Of a DNA stretch of 47,994 nucleotides, positions 38,177 to 47,994 are shown in pieces. Both the position numbers and the translations under genes were made by a program. Below the pieces are notes generated by a model that saw nothing but the letters and a program-made list of their open reading frames with translations, did no database searches and had not been told where the DNA came from. Numbering within the stretch: the stretch's first letter is position 1; the number at the start of each line of letters is the position of its first letter. Origin of the DNA: Endomicrobiales bacterium (GTDB taxonomy: Bacteria; Elusimicrobiota; Endomicrobiia; Endomicrobiales; JAFGGC01); contig JAFGGC010000004.1 in assembly GCA_016930715.1 (NCBI GenBank), forward strand, positions 1 to 47,994, read 5' to 3'.

Positions 38177-41100
38177 ATGAACCCTGAAAGACGCAAAAAA
38201 ACCATCGCAGGTTCCAGCTTCCTGCCGCCGAAAAACGGGTTTGGGGCTTTTTTGCGCGTGTTTTCAGCGGTAATAGCCCTTTGCTTTGCCGCCGCCGGTC
38301 ACGTGTATGCCGCCAGCGCCTATGTCAACGAAGGTCATACGCAGTGGACAAACCAACGCAAGGTCATTTCAAACGAATACGGTTTCTGGGTCTTCTTTTC
38401 TTCCAACGCTGCCCAGGTTCCGGACCCTTCGGGCGGAGTAAACCAGCTTGCCGCCGGAACATACCCTTCTCAGGATACGGAATGGGGGACCATGTGCGTC
38501 TCTTACAGCGCGGACGGCATGACCTGGACGGACCCCCAGGCCGTCTTTACGGATGACGAATCTTCCAGGAACGGGTCCGTATGGTACGACCCGTCAAGCC
38601 GGGTGGTTTACGCCATAACGGGCTCAAGGATATGGTCTGGTTACGTGTATTTCAGAAAAGCCACGTTAAATTCCCCCGGACTGCCTTCGTGGGGTTCAAT
38701 AACGGCATCGTCCAATCTCGATCAGGGCGGTTACAGGAATTACAGCACCGGAAACGAGAATATGCTCGCGAACCCCTACGTCACCATATGTAAGACCTCG
38801 GGTGAATTTCTGGCTTTTACGGCGTCGGGCGGCGAAGGCGATGACGACGATGACAGGACGACCCATACGGGCTATTGCAATACTTCGTTCGGAGGTTTCG
38901 GCGCGGCAGGCCAGCAAACCGGCGGAGAGATAGATGACACCTATTATTATGACAAAGCAGTGATAGTGCCGTATGGGAGCAGCAACCAGTTTTATGTCTT
39001 TTCCACGCATGGGGACGCTGCCGGCAACCAGACGCGGAGCGATTTTAACGGATACTACAGTCTAAACGCGTCACCTGGCGATTTAGGCGAAACAACTATT
39101 AACCAGAATCAGCAGCTTGGCAGGAACATCGAAGGACATGTTCCGAGCGTAGTTGTGGACGGAGGCAGTAGTTACGCGCACATAGTGCATCCTGCATATA
39201 CCACCGGTATTTTGTACTATAAAAGATGGACCGGCGCCGCGTTTAATACCGCGGTGGACATAGGAGACGCCACGATCGACAATCTTAACCCTACCATAGG
39301 CGTCGTAACGTACGCGGACAGTTCAAAAAAACTGGTCGTGGTTTACGAGAATGCAACCGGAGAACTATGGAAGGTTGAAAGCGACCCATATTCAGGCACG
39401 ACTTCCCCGACGTGGCAGACGCCTGAATTATGGAAACCGCTCATCGAGGAAACCTACAAGCACCAATTCCCCAATATTGAATACCAGGCAACGGCGCCGA
39501 ACCCTATCTGCGTCACGTGGTGCTCGGAGGACGGCAACGTGTACTTTGACAGGATACCGATATCAACGAACGCGGCGCCGACTGTCAACAGCATTAGCCC
39601 CGACATCGCGCCATATGACAGGGATCAATTCGATGTTACGGTTAACGGCTCGGATTTTGCGAATTGGGGCACCGGCATAACCGCGAGTTATGTCCTGGCT
39701 ACCGACACGAATTCTGTCGCGAACAATTCGCAGATAAGAATATCTTCCGTTACCTTCGTAAGCTCGAGCCAGCTGAGGCTCACGACTGTTATCGGAAACA
39801 TTCCTACGGATATGGGATACTACAAGTGCGTTATCACCAACCCTGACGCGAGGTCTTCGAATGCCAGTACGGACACCTTTAAAATATATGCGCCGGTCAT
39901 ATCTACGCTTTCGCCGTATTACGGCGGACAAACGAGCACCGTTACCATAACAGTCGGCGGTTCGAATTTCCAGGTTTGGGGTTCGACAAAGCCAACGATG
40001 AATTTCGGGTCTGGAATAGCATTTTCATCCTGCACTTACATCAGCTCTTCCGAGCTCCAGGCAACCATTGTCATCGCCCCAAGCGCCGCGGGCGGCTGGA
40101 GAGACGTTTCTTTATACAATTGCGACGGGCAGGGTTCCAATGTCCTGACGTCTTCGTACGTTGTTACGGCTCCCACGGCTGCCGTTACTTTTCCCGCCGA
40201 GCCGGTGGATTACATCGGCTCTCTGTCGTCCATCGAAGGCCAGGCCGGAAAAAATCCAACATCCCCCGCCGGCCTCATTGAAAGCCAGGTTTTAATATCG
40301 AGGACAGCGGACGGGTTTCAGTGGTCGTCCGGATTCAACGATTTTGTCGATCCCGCGATATACGGGCAACAGTGGGAGACCGCTTCTTCATCGTCTCCGT
40401 GGAGTTACGGAGGATGGCCCACGGACAAACAGGCCGACGGCGTTGAGTACTCCATTGTTGCGAGGGCAAGATCGGATGACGGAGGCCAGGGTGTTAATGC
40501 CCCGTCGCCCGCGGTGTTCCTTACGATTGACAAGAATCCTCCAACTACATGGAGCACTTCGCCTTCGGGCGGACAGATAAGCAATAACTTGAACATGTCA
40601 GTTGCCGGGCAGGGGTTAGACGCGGGTTCGGGTTTAGATTACATAAAAGTAATGATAGCCGATACTCAGAACACGGAGAACACGGCCGATGATATGTACT
40701 GGGAAGGCGGCGCGGGTTTCACGACCGCCGTATCGACATATATCGCCTCCCCCACCGCTCCCTACAACGATTCGGATGACCAGAGCGAAACGTTCCTGTT
40801 CACGCAATTCACTACCCCGAGGCGCCCGAACTGGCAGGAGGGCGTGCAGTACCGCCTTAACACTTACGGTAATGACGACATAGCAAGGGAGGCCTACGGC
40901 ACCGAAGTGAAGTTCTATTTTGACGTGACGAGGCCCACCGCCACGGTGACCTCGCCGATTTTGAGCACCGATACCCTGAACGCCACGTGGGTGCAGAGTT
41001 TCCCTTCCATTTCAGGCGACATAAACGACAACATAAAGTCCCCGATGCCGAACGCCGCGTGGAACGAGCGCACCATATATATGAGGATTTACTGCGGCGA

Positions 41101-44100
41101 CACTAACAAGTACTGGAGCGACACGCAAGGGTGGGTCGACGCGTCCACTTGGACTATCATCACCGAAACGGGCGAAACGTGGAGCAAGGATACGAGCGCT
41201 ATCACGCTCGGCAACACCAACAAGTACAGGGTCGATATTTCTGCCAAAGACAAGGCGGGCAATTATTACGGCGACGTCCTTGCAGACGAAGACCCCGTCA
41301 TAACCGGCCCGGCGAAGTCCTTTTATTTCCAGTATGACCAGTACCAGCCGGAATCAGGTATCCTCTATCCTATAGGGGACGACCCGGACACTTACGCCTA
41401 CGGGCTTGATTCTCTCAACACTCTGTCGGGAACGTCAGAAGACGGGGTCGACGAGAGCGAGGTGGCAAAGGTCGAGTATTCTCTTTATTACGCGGCCGAC
41501 GCTCATTGGAAGATGTATGTCACGTCCGGCGCCTGGGTCGATCCTACTCCGCAAAGCGAGATATGGAACGTCGCGGGGACCACGACGACCGTCCCGTATG
41601 AAATGTGGATATCTTCCGGCATCAGCTGGGTTTCGGGGAGGAACTACACTTTTACCGTAAGGTCGGTTGACAACTCGGGCAGGGTGTCCACGGAAAGCGA
41701 AAGACAGTTCAAATACGACGATTCGGAGCCGGAATCGGACGTCATTTATCCTGCGGAAGGCTACGTGTATAATGAAGAGCTGGATGTCATATCCGGCACC
41801 AGCCGCGACACGCCGGTCGGTTCGGGGGCGCTTCCCGCCGGCGTTAATTACGTGTATCTGGGAATACAGAGGTTCTCGAACGGCCAGTGGTACACTTCAA
41901 CGGGCTGGCAGTCAACAAGAAACGATATCAACGTGGGAATCCCCACGGGCATCGACTGGACGTGGAGCGTCCCGGTCGATTTCTTCGTGACATCCACGGA
42001 TACGTACAAGGTGTACGTCTGGGCGAAGGACAAGGTCTATTATCCCGACACGACTTACCAGAATTACGAAAGCTCCACCTCTCTTAAAGGTACTTTCTAT
42101 TACGAAGTGATAAAACCGACCTCCACGATACTGCTTCCCGACGACTTGACGGGCACTTTCACGACCCATTACAGCAAGGCGGGCACCAACCAGGGGCCGG
42201 CGCTCCTCACGATTTCGGGAACCGCCTGGGACGGGCCGTTTGACGAGGCGAACATCGACAGCGTTCTTATGGAACTCATCGACCTCGGGACCAACAACGT
42301 CATAGGAGGCGACGACCTTTACTGGGACGCCGGCAACGTTGAATGGACCTCGTCGGTGGTTATTAACACCTACACCATAACGGGCCCCACTCCTTTGCCC
42401 TGGAACATGACCTGGATAGACGGTTCTCACTGGATAAATTCAGCGGGCAGGCGCCACAGGATACGCTCGGCCGCGATAGACAACAGCAGGGACAAGCTGA
42501 ACACGATGAACGGCAACCAGGAAGACTGGGCGAGCATCCCGGCGCAGGGCAATTTCTGCTATTTCGTAATCGATACATCCGGGCCGGCAATAGGCGTTGT
42601 CGAGCCGACCAACGGCGCCGTGACCAACTACCTGCCGACCATATCGGGTACCGCCCAGGATTACCAGGGTTTTGCCGGACAGGGCCAGTTGGTGACAAGC
42701 GTCGAATGCGCCTACCGCAACCCTCCTGAAACCGGGAGTTACTGGGACGGCGCCGCTTTCACGTCGGGTTCGCCCGTGTGGATACCTGCTGAATACTCAG
42801 ACGGCACGAAACAGTGGCAGATATACGGTTCCTCCATACCGACCTGGTCGGACGGCCAGTCTTACAAGCTCTACGTCAAGGCGAAAGACAAACCCCAGAA
42901 TATAACCGTTTCGACCATAACCTTCACTTATTCGACGCCTCCGCCGGTCTCAAGGGTCACGCTTCCGGTGATAGGCCAGCCGCATTTCCAGGCGGCGAAC
43001 CTCGTCACCATTTCGGGAACCTGCGTCTACAGCTCGACCGTGGCCGTCAGGATACAGGATTACGGCCCCAACAACAGCGACGACTCCTGCGGCGGCGACG
43101 ACCTGTGCTGGGACGGAAGCCAGTGGCTGACGGGAATATCCACCTGGGTGCCTGTTTCGTACGGTTCGGGCATAGAGAGCGATTCAGGCGAGTGGCGTTA
43201 CTATATGCCTGTGCCCGACGGGAACTGGAACAAGAACAGGATATACAGGGCGGTGTCCCAGTCCATCCGGGGCGGCACGGTAGAAACCTCCTATGACACC
43301 ATTGGAAAGACCTTCGTGATAGATTCCACGGCCCCGCTGGTGTCTCTGCTTGTTCCGGCCAAAGACTTCCACAACCTTTCGTCTTTAGTGAGCATATCGG
43401 GCACGGCCACGGACAGTTCCAACCCCGACCAGCCTTCAATGGCGACGCTCGTTTTCGAGATAATTGACTCGGACGGCAGCTACTGGGACGGAGTTTCGAC
43501 GTTTACCGCCACGCCCACGCAACTCACCGCTACAAACGGCGGCGGTAGTCTCTACTACTATTCTCACGCAGACCTTGTCAGCGGGGCGATATGGGCGGGG
43601 CACAAGGACCCGAAGAATTTCACCGTCAGGTTCGTTATCACCGACAAGGCCGGCAACCAGACCATAAAGAACAAGACTTTCGCCTACGACAACGCCTCGC
43701 CCAACGTATCGTTGTCATACCCTGACAACCAGGCGATCCATTCGGCGGTCAGCGAAGTAAGGGGGGACTGCACGGATAATTCGTCCGGTGCGGGCACTTC
43801 GGCGGCGGGCATCGACACGGTTTTCATTAGAATAATGGAGAACGCCGGAACGCCCAAATACTGGTCGCATTATTCCAATGCCTTCGTATTCGCTTCAACG
43901 TGGGTGCCGTGCAATGTGTGGACGGATTCCTGGACGTATACCAACGCGAACCTTTCCACGAACCTGCTTGACGACGCCATTTACACAATACTCGTCCGTT
44001 CGTATGACGAAGCCGGAAACCTCCAGACCACTTTCACCGTCCCGACCTCGTCCCGAACGATATTCTGCGACAAGACCCCGACCGGCATACCGACCTCGAA

Positions 44101-47100
44101 CGTGACAAGCCCTGCGGGCAACGCCAGGTTGAATCCTTCGCCGCTGCAGATACAGGGAACGGCTTCAAGCGACACCGGCGGAAGCCTCGCGATATCTGCC
44201 CCTCTTGATTCCGGTACGGGCGTTAATGTCCAGTTAAAGCGCATAGACGGCACCGGCACTACTTACTATTGGCAGGACCCGGGCTGGGATACGGGCGAAT
44301 ACACCTTTAACGCGTATTTTTCGGGCGCTTCATCCGGAACGTGGATATACGAGGTGCTCAAAGCCAACCTCTATTCCGACCAGAGGTATTTCACCAGGAC
44401 ATACGCCGCGGACAGCGCAATACCTGCCAATACCAATTCCTGGGGGAGCTGGACGGAATTCGTGCTTGACTGGACCGAGCCGGATTCAAAGCCCACATAC
44501 CCGCCGCAGGACAAATACTGCCAGTCGACCGCGCTTTCGACACTTTCGGGCACGGCCAACGGCGACCTTTCCGGCCTTGAAAAGGCGGAGGTCAGGATAT
44601 CGAGCTGGAACGTCACTTTCAGCCAGTGGGACGTGTCGATTGACTGGCATTCGGCTCAGAACGGCTCCGGTTTAGGAACGATGGTATGGTTCTCCACTTA
44701 CCAGCCGACCGGCGGCTGGGTTTCCGGCAAGCAGTACAGGTTGGAGTCAAAAGCCTATGACTACACTTCTCCGCAGAACGTTCAGGCCATCGTGTCGTCG
44801 GTGACGTTCACGGTTGACGACGGGCCCGCCACTCTCGCGATAGGCAGGCCAGCGGACCTGTCCTACTTGAATGTCCTCCATATCGCTTCGGGCACGTTCA
44901 ACGACACCGTGTCCTACGTTTCCACCGTAACAATAGCGATCGAGAAGCAGACCGCTCCGGCGGGCTGGTGGAACGGCACGAATTTCGGCGCCGGTGCGAG
45001 GCAGGACATAATCGCGACAACCTCGACGCCGAACGTCTGGTCGTACACGGCTTTCCAAAACGAGATAGCGGACGACCACATATACAAGTTCTATTTCAAG
45101 GTCTATGACGCGGCCGAGAACGCGTCGTCGGATTACACGAGGACCGTCACGATAGACACCACAACGCCGTCTTCCGCCATAGATTTTCCTTCCGGCTCGA
45201 GCTATTTCAACGCGGTGGACGTCATAAGCGGAACGGCAATAGACTACAACACCAACGCGTCCAGGGTAACCCAGGTCTGGATAAGGGTCGTGGACATCGC
45301 GGGCAACCAGGAATGGAACCCCGGCAAGGGCGGCGGCCCCGGATGGGACCCGCTTGAGACGGATCCGGCGCTGGGCTACATAAAGGTCGCTCTTAACGCC
45401 GGCGACGCCTCGCAGACCGGAAACGAATGGCGCACTCCTTTTTCCTGGGACTCTTCGGGTGTCACCTGGGAGGATACGAAGCAGTACCGCGTGGAAGTAA
45501 AATCGCGCGACAGGGCGCTGAAATCCAACGATTCCGCCTATAGCGGCAACTGGCAGCCGACCTCGACCGATTCGATCTATTATATCGATTTCACGACGCC
45601 TTCCATAACCGTTACGTATCCGGTAAACGACCAGAGCTACAACGCGCTTCCGACGCTCTCGGGCGCCATAACCGAGGCGACCTCCGGGCTTGACTCGGAC
45701 GGCGCGCAGATAATAATCAAGGGAGACTACGGCGACAAGTACTACTGGAGCTATACCGCCAGCTGGGACTGGCGCACGCAGTCTCAGCTCGTGAGCGCGG
45801 CGCACTGGCCTCCCTGGGAAGACGCCACGGTATTCACGAGCTACCCGACGTCGTGGACGTTCACCGGCATTAACTGGACGCCAGGCGAGTCTTACGAACA
45901 CGTGATGTGGGCAAGAATAACAGACCGCGCCGGGAACTACACCGATGTCCCCGTTTCCAGTATAACCGCCGGGACCGGCGGCGTGAGGTTCATATACGAC
46001 ACGACAGCGCCGCGTTCGATGGTGCTGACGCCTTCCGACAACCTGGCCTTCAATACGGGGATAGCGAGCCTGGCCGGAACGGCCGACGATTTCGCGACGG
46101 CCTTCACCGGTTCCGACATCAGTATCGTGAAAATAAGAATCAGAAGGGACTTCGATAGCCAGTACTGGGGCGAGCCCGGCTGGGGCGCGTCGGCGTGGCA
46201 CACTGCTGACGACCCGCCTCCGTGGGGCGGGCCCCCGATTTATAACTGGCAATGGACGACGGGCAGGCCGCTGGCCGAGATCTGGCAGGACAACAACAGG
46301 TACTACATAAACAGCTACACCGAAGACAACGCGACCAACCAGGAAATAAGCTTTACGACCATAACCGTTATTTACGATACTACAAGACCTACATCCCGCG
46401 TTCAGTTCCCTCCGATACCCGGCCAGCAGTTTGCTAAAGCCATAACCACGATTTCCGGAACGGCCAACGACGCCAACACATACGCCAGTAAGGTAGAGAA
46501 CGTCGACGTGGCCATAAAGCGGGCCTCGGACGGTCTATGGTGGGGCGGCTGGTCGAGCCCCTCTTGGGGAGCTTCGGGTACTCCCGTGTTCTCTTCCGCT
46601 ACAATATATGAGGTTTACGCGTCTTCGGTTTACTGGCGCTACGTAATAAGCTCTGTGATGTGGGAGGACACAACCACTTACTGGGTGATATCGCGCGCCG
46701 AGGACTATGCCACGAACTCTGAAGTGGGATGGTCGACGAATACTTTCATATGCGACACGACCAACCCGCAGTCCCTGGTCCACGTGCCCATTGACGACGT
46801 GCCGGGGTCTCGTCCGATAGACATACTGCTGTTATCGACCGGTTCAGCATCGGATTTTTCGCCGGGAGAGATCAATACCGTCCGGATAATGCTCTACTGT
46901 CCCGATCAACCGGCGGATCCACCGCCCAACGCCAACAACAAGTACTGGACCAGGGCCTCCGGTGTGGTCGGGTCGGCCGGCGACTGGTCGCTCACGCCTA
47001 CCTGGCTTGATACTAGCTACAACGCCGGTACCGGAAGGTGGGAATACAATACTTCCGGCGTCGCCTGGGACGCCAAGGAGTCGCCGGGATACAAATACCA

Positions 47101-47994
47101 GATGTGGTCGCTCGCCCAGGACAAGGCCGGCAACTACCAGACGACCGTGACGACCAACACGTTCTGGTACTCCGCGCCGCTTCCTGTGACGAGGATAACC
47201 GTTCCCGCCGCCAATGAGTATTACCAGGCCATAACCAACCTGACCATTTACGGCACGGCGAACCAGTATACCAAGAACGCGCAGGGCGGAGTTGACCTCA
47301 AGATCAGCTCCGGGCCCACATACGGTACCTCCTGGAACCAGTCCACCCATCAGTGGGTGGCGGGCGAATACTGGAACGACACGAGCCTGACGGAAGGCGA
47401 CCCAGGCTCTTGGCAGATAGACGTTTCGTCGGACGCCTGGGAAGACGGCGCGACCTACATAGGCCAGTCAAAGGGCTGGGGCCCGGCCGGTTTCGAAAAC
47501 CCGGTGGACAGGACGTTTTATATTGACCGGACCGCCCCCGCGGGCAGCGTTTCGGACCCGACCGACGATGGATATTACCAGACTATAACCCAGATAGCCG
47601 GCGCGTCAAACGATACCGCGCCCGGACAGGTGGAGCAGGTTGAGGTAGAGATAAAGAAAACGATCGGCGTTGACGACTACTATTATGACGGCGGACAGTG
47701 GCTGCTCAATACTCCGACCTGGGTGCAAGCTTCAGCCAACACGCCGCCTTTCGATTCGAGCGACGAGCCCTGGACGTACACCGTTACATACGCGAGCGAG
47801 TGCTGGAAGACCCAGGACGAGCACTACATAAGAATACGGGTATCGGACAAGTCCACTCCCGCGAAGACATACAATACGACCGCGATAACCGTGCACATAG
47901 ACACTATCGCTCCCACGAGCGACCTCTTCTACCCCAAGGCCGGGCTTTATAACTCGATACCTGTAATCTCCGGAACGGCGGCGGACAATTCCGG
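38177..47994 (+). CDS. Giant secreted repetitive Ig-like protein (3' end beyond the window)
   Basis: An open frame of at least 3272 residues with no stop before the window edge. It has a long-n-region signal peptide (to about 48, HVYAAS), then a region that looks like a beta-propeller with an Asp-box-like SADGMTW (near 38510). Two IPT/TIG-type domains follow (from about 39580 and 39895), then about 20 Ig-like repeats, each 110-145 residues. Each repeat has a linker such as YDTTAPRS, an edge strand near PxxxxxY, the core ISGTAxD, a YWDG-type aromatic strand, and AxDxAGN near its end. The role is probably surface adhesion or an extracellular scaffold. There is no ribosome site; translation is coupled to the HEAT gene. 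Confidence 0.9.
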   Translation, partial: MNPERRKKTIAGSSFLPPKNGFGAFLRVFSAVIALCFAAAGHVYAASAYVNEGHTQWTNQRKVISNEYGFWVFFSSNAAQVPDPSGGVNQLAAGTYPSQDTEWGTMCVSYSADGMTWTDPQAVFTDDESSRNGSVWYDPSSRVVYAITGSRIWSGYVYFRKATLNSPGLPSWGSITASSNLDQGGYRNYSTGNENMLANPYVTICKTSGEFLAFTASGGEGDDDDDRTTHTGYCNTSFGGFGAAGQQTGGEIDDTYYYDKAVIVPYGSSNQFYVFSTHGDAAGNQTRSDFNGYYSLNASPGDLGETTINQNQQLGRNIEGHVPSVVVDGGSSYAHIVHPAYTTGILYYKRWTGAAFNTAVDIGDATIDNLNPTIGVVTYADSSKKLVVVYENATGELWKVESDPYSGTTSPTWQTPELWKPLIEETYKHQFPNIEYQATAPNPICVTWCSEDGNVYFDRIPISTNAAPTVNSISPDIAPYDRDQFDVTVNGSDFANWGTGITASYVLATDTNSVANNSQIRISSVTFVSSSQLRLTTVIGNIPTDMGYYKCVITNPDARSSNASTDTFKIYAPVISTLSPYYGGQTSTVTITVGGSNFQVWGSTKPTMNFGSGIAFSSCTYISSSELQATIVIAPSAAGGWRDVSLYNCDGQGSNVLTSSYVVTAPTAAVTFPAEPVDYIGSLSSIEGQAGKNPTSPAGLIESQVLISRTADGFQWSSGFNDFVDPAIYGQQWETASSSSPWSYGGWPTDKQADGVEYSIVARARSDDGGQGVNAPSPAVFLTIDKNPPTTWSTSPSGGQISNNLNMSVAGQGLDAGSGLDYIKVMIADTQNTENTADDMYWEGGAGFTTAVSTYIASPTAPYNDSDDQSETFLFTQFTTPRRPNWQEGVQYRLNTYGNDDIAREAYGTEVKFYFDVTRPTATVTSPILSTDTLNATWVQSFPSISGDINDNIKSPMPNAAWNERTIYMRIYCGDTNKYWSDTQGWVDASTWTIITETGETWSKDTSAITLGNTNKYRVDISAKDKAGNYYGDVLADEDPVITGPAKSFYFQYDQYQPESGILYPIGDDPDTYAYGLDSLNTLSGTSEDGVDESEVAKVEYSLYYAADAHWKMYVTSGAWVDPTPQSEIWNVAGTTTTVPYEMWISSGISWVSGRNYTFTVRSVDNSGRVSTESERQFKYDDSEPESDVIYPAEGYVYNEELDVISGTSRDTPVGSGALPAGVNYVYLGIQRFSNGQWYTSTGWQSTRNDINVGIPTGIDWTWSVPVDFFVTSTDTYKVYVWAKDKVYYPDTTYQNYESSTSLKGTFYYEVIKPTSTILLPDDLTGTFTTHYSKAGTNQGPALLTISGTAWDGPFDEANIDSVLMELIDLGTNNVIGGDDLYWDAGNVEWTSSVVINTYTITGPTPLPWNMTWIDGSHWINSAGRRHRIRSAAIDNSRDKLNTMNGNQEDWASIPAQGNFCYFVIDTSGPAIGVVEPTNGAVTNYLPTISGTAQDYQGFAGQGQLVTSVECAYRNPPETGSYWDGAAFTSGSPVWIPAEYSDGTKQWQIYGSSIPTWSDGQSYKLYVKAKDKPQNITVSTITFTYSTPPPVSRVTLPVIGQPHFQAANLVTISGTCVYSSTVAVRIQDYGPNNSDDSCGGDDLCWDGSQWLTGISTWVPVSYGSGIESDSGEWRYYMPVPDGNWNKNRIYRAVSQSIRGGTVETSYDTIGKTFVIDSTAPLVSLLVPAKDFHNLSSLVSISGTATDSSNPDQPSMATLVFEIIDSDGSYWDGVSTFTATPTQLTATNGGGSLYYYSHADLVSGAIWAGHKDPKNFTVRFVITDKAGNQTIKNKTFAYDNASPNVSLSYPDNQAIHSAVSEVRGDCTDNSSGAGTSAAGIDTVFIRIMENAGTPKYWSHYSNAFVFASTWVPCNVWTDSWTYTNANLSTNLLDDAIYTILVRSYDEAGNLQTTFTVPTSSRTIFCDKTPTGIPTSNVTSPAGNARLNPSPLQIQGTASSDTGGSLAISAPLDSGTGVNVQLKRIDGTGTTYYWQDPGWDTGEYTFNAYFSGASSGTWIYEVLKANLYSDQRYFTRTYAADSAIPANTNSWGSWTEFVLDWTEPDSKPTYPPQDKYCQSTALSTLSGTANGDLSGLEKAEVRISSWNVTFSQWDVSIDWHSAQNGSGLGTMVWFSTYQPTGGWVSGKQYRLESKAYDYTSPQNVQAIVSSVTFTVDDGPATLAIGRPADLSYLNVLHIASGTFNDTVSYVSTVTIAIEKQTAPAGWWNGTNFGAGARQDIIATTSTPNVWSYTAFQNEIADDHIYKFYFKVYDAAENASSDYTRTVTIDTTTPSSAIDFPSGSSYFNAVDVISGTAIDYNTNASRVTQVWIRVVDIAGNQEWNPGKGGGPGWDPLETDPALGYIKVALNAGDASQTGNEWRTPFSWDSSGVTWEDTKQYRVEVKSRDRALKSNDSAYSGNWQPTSTDSIYYIDFTTPSITVTYPVNDQSYNALPTLSGAITEATSGLDSDGAQIIIKGDYGDKYYWSYTASWDWRTQSQLVSAAHWPPWEDATVFTSYPTSWTFTGINWTPGESYEHVMWARITDRAGNYTDVPVSSITAGTGGVRFIYDTTAPRSMVLTPSDNLAFNTGIASLAGTADDFATAFTGSDISIVKIRIRRDFDSQYWGEPGWGASAWHTADDPPPWGGPPIYNWQWTTGRPLAEIWQDNNRYYINSYTEDNATNQEISFTTITVIYDTTRPTSRVQFPPIPGQQFAKAITTISGTANDANTYASKVENVDVAIKRASDGLWWGGWSSPSWGASGTPVFSSATIYEVYASSVYWRYVISSVMWEDTTTYWVISRAEDYATNSEVGWSTNTFICDTTNPQSLVHVPIDDVPGSRPIDILLLSTGSASDFSPGEINTVRIMLYCPDQPADPPPNANNKYWTRASGVVGSAGDWSLTPTWLDTSYNAGTGRWEYNTSGVAWDAKESPGYKYQMWSLAQDKAGNYQTTVTTNTFWYSAPLPVTRITVPAANEYYQAITNLTIYGTANQYTKNAQGGVDLKISSGPTYGTSWNQSTHQWVAGEYWNDTSLTEGDPGSWQIDVSSDAWEDGATYIGQSKGWGPAGFENPVDRTFYIDRTAPAGSVSDPTDDGYYQTITQIAGASNDTAPGQVEQVEVEIKKTIGVDDYYYDGGQWLLNTPTWVQASANTPPFDSSDEPWTYTVTYASECWKTQDEHYIRIRVSDKSTPAKTYNTTAITVHIDTIAPTSDLFYPKAGLYNSIPVISGTAADNS
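40940..47994 (+). repeat. Tandem Ig-like repeat array within the giant gene
   Basis: The strand ISGTAxD or a variant recurs near 41010, 41425, 41788, 42206, 42640, 43010, 43393, 43757, 44152, 44547, 44890, 45226, 45655, 46071, 46454, 46833, 47247, 47595 and 47966, at 335-430 bp spacing. Copies are clearly related in protein but well diverged in DNA, which argues for old duplications rather than recent expansion. Confidence 0.85.

Noticed and set aside
44747..46252. A 501-codon minus-strand frame opposite the giant gene, rich in Arg and Gly.
   Set aside because: The plus-strand frame holds clear repeated Ig-like modules; the minus-strand product is low-complexity and unlike any protein.
38281..47952. 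Many short plus-strand frames within the giant gene.
   Set aside because: All are alternate-frame shadows of one long frame that stays open from 38177 to the window edge.
40940..47994. The regular spacing in this region as a CRISPR array or satellite DNA.
   Set aside because: The units are 335-430 bp, coding, and diverged in DNA; the repetition is at protein level.

Overview
This 48-kb window is chromosomal DNA of a bacterium. Every convincing protein gene lies on the + strand; the only minus-strand feature I support is a tRNA-Leu at the left edge. A TonB-dependent receptor, a small beta-barrel-like protein and several signal peptides point to a cell with an outer membrane. Tandem NifX-like proteins, MinD-type ferredoxin ATPases, hemerythrin, a thiol peroxiredoxin, a DsrE protein and radical SAM chemistry point to an anaerobe that must handle oxygen and metals. 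The gene set would fit an uncultured candidate-phylum lineage of the Elusimicrobiota/Omnitrophota sort, but that is inference; no rRNA or marker gene here settles it.

Layout. (1) 1-435: tRNA-Leu(CAA) and a 62-bp direct repeat holding the first bases of a second, broken tRNA-Leu. (2) 436-5312: signalling and RNA modification: a PAS3-HD-GYP c-di-GMP phosphodiesterase, a receiver-GAF-kinase protein whose phospho-acceptor histidine is asparagine, and an RlmD-type rRNA methyltransferase. (3) 5309-17219: a Fur-family regulator with a Fur box, then a second promoter with a matching box over its -10, then a long run of cofactor/metal genes: three DUF5320 glycine-rich proteins, two NifX-like proteins, a CoA-binding protein, two MinD/ferredoxin ATPases, a NifU-like scaffold, an NAD(P)H-disulfide oxidoreductase, an Mrp ATPase, a DUF89 protein, methyltransferases, a radical SAM enzyme and peptide deformylase. 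The combination resembles the gene content around the 'orange protein' Mo-Cu cluster of sulfate reducers. (4) 17259-24709: feoAB followed by envelope and small-enzyme genes. (5) 24721-30827: an iron/oxygen defence block: a decayed metal-permease fragment, a second Fur/PerR-type regulator that appears leaderless, a PTPS-like protein, a fossil of a second copy of the regulator's 3' end, peroxiredoxin, ZIP transporter, ferritin-VIT1 protein, DsrE, TsaA-domain protein, hemerythrin and a short ferritin-like protein. (6) 30887-36273: NikR, a TonB receptor and a cluster A-I/ABC-3 metal importer whose permease is fused in frame to a SAM methyltransferase. (7) 36523-47994: a consensus promoter and a c-di-GMP-I (GEMM) riboswitch ahead of four genes for mostly exported proteins, ending in a giant repetitive secreted protein (at least 3272 residues) that runs off the window.

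How it works together. Metal supply (FeoAB, ZIP, TonB-ABC), metal sensing (two Fur-family proteins, NikR), metal storage/efflux (ferritin-like, VIT1) and cofactor assembly (NifX/MinD/NifU/Mrp) are packed together. c-di-GMP links the two ends: a phosphodiesterase on the left and a c-di-GMP riboswitch before a giant surface-type protein on the right. The most striking items are the permease-methyltransferase fusion in a NikR-headed locus, the riboswitch-controlled giant-protein operon, the duplicated regulator tail before peroxiredoxin, the leaderless regulator gene, and the kinase lacking its histidine.
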